Below, piece after piece: positions 62,668-64,000 of a stretch of DNA of 64,000 nucleotides. This DNA comes from Nitrospira sp. (GTDB taxonomy: Bacteria > Nitrospirota > Nitrospiria > Nitrospirales > Nitrospiraceae). The stretch lies in assembly GCA_021323395.1 (NCBI GenBank), contig JAJONL010000013.1, forward strand, positions 1 to 64,000, written 5' to 3'. Every line of letters starts with the position of its first letter. Positions within the stretch are counted from its first letter, which is position 1. The notes beneath the pieces were generated by a model. It had not been told where the DNA came from and made no database searches. It worked only from the letters and a program-made list of their open reading frames with translations. Position numbers and translations under genes: made by a program.

Positions 62668-63483
62668 CTAGCCCTTTACTGCCCCTGCGGATAGTCCGCT
62701 GACGATCCAGCGTTGGCACAGTAACACGACCACGATGAGCGGGAGCGTGGCCACGACTGAAGCTGCCGCCAATTCTCCCCAGGGCATCGTGAATTCCCCT
62801 TGAAACAGCGCGATGCCGACGGGGAGCGTCTGTTGCTCCGGTTGGGTCAGGATCAGCAGGGCAAAGAAGAACTCATTCCAGGCGTAGATCAAAATGAGAA
62901 TCGCGGCGGTGAAAATTCCTGGGGCGGCCAGTGGTAGTGTGATGCGCAGCAACGTGCCCCAGGGACCACAGCCGTCCACGCGCGCGGCATCTTCCAGCTC
63001 GAACGGCAGCTCCTTGAAGAAACTGGCCAGAATCCAAATGGCGAGCGGCAGCGTCAGGGCCACGTAGGGCAGCACGACCCCCCATCGGTGGTTGAGCCCG
63101 CCGATGCCATCGAGCAAACGCCAGACCGGCCCGGCGATCGCCATCTGCGGAAACATCGAGACGCAGAGCAGCACGGCCAGGATGCCCTGCTTGCCGGGGA
63201 TCGCCAATCGCGCCAGGGCATAGGCCGCCGGGATCGCAATCAACAGGGCCAGCAGGGTCGTTGAGCCGGCCACCACGATGCTGTTGGCCACATAATCGAA
63301 TAGATGATGGTCGAAGAGAACCGAGCGATAAAAACTCAGGCCGCCTGAAGGCCACCAGGTAGGTGGTACGGCTTCGATCTCGGCCTGTGATTTGAACGAG
63401 GTGAGCAGAAACCAGAAAAAAGGCCCCACACTCAGACCGACCGTGCCCACAATACCCAGCGCGAGGAGAAGCCGTCGGTTCAT
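62668..63483 (-). CDS. ABC transporter permease (MalG/UgpE-like)
   Basis: 271 residues, six transmembrane helices. N-terminal LGIVGTVGLSVGPFFWFLLTSFKS, and the conserved EAA loop (ELEDAARVDGCGPWGTLLRITLPLAAPG) that contacts the ATPase. FALLILTQPEQQTLPVGIALFQGEFTMPWGELAAASVVATLP is the usual C-terminal signature of CUT1 permeases. The start overlaps the upstream permease by 4 nt. Imports a sugar or related solute with the ATPase at 61240. Confidence 0.92.
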   Translation of the reverse strand: MNRRLLLALGIVGTVGLSVGPFFWFLLTSFKSQAEIEAVPPTWWPSGGLSFYRSVLFDHHLFDYVANSIVVAGSTTLLALLIAIPAAYALARLAIPGKQGILAVLLCVSMFPQMAIAGPVWRLLDGIGGLNHRWGVVLPYVALTLPLAIWILASFFKELPFELEDAARVDGCGPWGTLLRITLPLAAPGIFTAAILILIYAWNEFFFALLILTQPEQQTLPVGIALFQGEFTMPWGELAAASVVATLPLIVVVLLCQRWIVSGLSAGAVKG

Positions 63484-64000
63484 GCGCGTCTGCGCTCCAG
63501 CAGACTGGAACCGATGGCTCGTAGGTAGATCAACGAGAGCCCCAGGATCATGAGAAACACGGCGACCGAAATGGCGGAGCCATAGCCGAGGCGGCCTTCG
63601 GTAAAGAGGGTTTGGTATCCGTAGAACTGCAGCACCTGGGTCGCATCGCCGGGACCGCCCTGCGTCATGACGAAGACGAGGTCGAACACACGGAAGGCAT
63701 CCATGGTCCGAAACAACAGCGCCAGCAGCAGGGCCGGTTTCAGCAGTGGCAGGGTGATATGCCAGAACCGCTGCCAGGCCCCTGCGCCGTCTACCTTCGC
63801 GGCATCATAGAGATCGTCGGAAATGACCTGCAGTCCGGCGAGGATGAGCAGGGCGGCGAAACAGGAGGTCTTCCAGACATCGGCAAGGACGATGATGCCG
63901 AAGGCGACGATCGGATAGGCCAGCCAGGGAATGTACGCAGCCACCCGGTCGTTGAACAACAGGAGATTCGCGACACCGTACTGATCGTTAAAGATATACC
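63480..64000 (-). CDS. ABC transporter permease (MalF/UgpA-like), 5' end beyond window
   Basis: The frame is open to the right edge of the window, so only the C-terminal 170 or so residues are seen (YIFNDQYGVANLLLFNDRV at the border). EAA loop: DLYDAAKVDGAGAWQRFWHITLPLLKP. Transmembrane helices such as IVAFGIIVLADVWKTSCFAAL and FVMTQGGPGDATQVLQFYGY mark the family. A solute-binding protein would be expected beyond the edge. Confidence 0.9.
   Translation of the reverse strand, partial: YIFNDQYGVANLLLFNDRVAAYIPWLAYPIVAFGIIVLADVWKTSCFAALLILAGLQVISDDLYDAAKVDGAGAWQRFWHITLPLLKPALLLALLFRTMDAFRVFDLVFVMTQGGPGDATQVLQFYGYQTLFTEGRLGYGSAISVAVFLMILGLSLIYLRAIGSSLLERRRA

Noticed and set aside
1-64000. CRISPR arrays, tRNA or rRNA genes, prophage or transposase genes
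   Set aside because: None were found: no regularly spaced direct repeats outside coding sequence, no cloverleaf-like sequence noticed, no transposase or phage protein among the frames.

Overview
The window reads as a chromosomal segment of a Nitrospira-like bacterium (phylum Nitrospirota). This is inferred from gene content and style: a serA-hisZ-dnaB run, PilT-type ATPases, many TPR lipoproteins, an exopolysaccharide island of Nitrospira type, and short intergenic repeats of a kind I associate with Nitrospira. No rRNA, tRNA or nitrite oxidoreductase gene is present to prove it. No tRNA, CRISPR array, prophage or transposase gene was seen.

Layout. 1-3.1 kb: 3' part of a huge RTX (calcium-binding repeat) exoprotein. 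3.3-5.5 kb: a lipoprotein, an exported FGE-like protein without catalytic cysteines, and a membrane-anchored cytochrome c. 5.6-9.2 kb (minus strand): pilU-like and pilT retraction ATPases, then bioF. 9.3-11.6 kb: a YfgM-like anchored TPR protein, convergent with a lytic transglycosylase carrying LysM. 11.9-17.0 kb: serine biosynthesis (class V aminotransferase, serA), hisZ, and dnaB, which overlaps hisZ out of frame. 17.1-20.8 kb: a large TPR lipoprotein and two type IV pilin genes, the first frameshifted.

20.9-43.0 kb is one long, tightly coupled polysaccharide island on the plus strand. It holds an O-antigen ligase/polymerase-like protein with a TPR tail, a TPR-like partner, an ABC-2 ATPase/permease pair, a second export pair (Wzm/Wzt, the latter with a C-terminal carbohydrate-binding-type domain), four methyltransferases, a three-domain glycosyltransferase, an asparagine synthetase, two GT4 enzymes, a WecA-like initiating phosphotransferase, an FAD oxidoreductase and a DegT aminotransferase. 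Many genes overlap by 4 nt. The likely product is a methyl-modified surface glycan, started on undecaprenyl phosphate and exported by Wzm/Wzt.

43.0-52.5 kb: intergenic repeats, a histidine kinase/response regulator pair, a Gfo/Idh/MocA-epimerase fusion, a kinesin-light-chain-type TPR lipoprotein, an SGNH hydrolase split by two compensating single-base frameshifts, and another lipoprotein. 52.6-64 kb: a small DksA-like zinc-finger protein, then minus-strand genes ppk1, an exported protein, ilvD, a PepSY protein, a Spy/CpxP-like protein, MarC, a DnaJ with half a zinc finger, and a sugar-type ABC transporter (ATPase plus two permeases, the last cut by the window edge). A MITE-like element supplies the dnaJ stop codon, and a second repeat sits between the ABC ATPase and permease genes.

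Five breaks or junctions deserve attention: one pilin indel, two indels in the SGNH gene, the hisZ/dnaB overlap, and an apparent in-frame loss inside a glycosyltransferase. They may be real gene decay and rearrangement, or local assembly errors. The sequence alone cannot decide.
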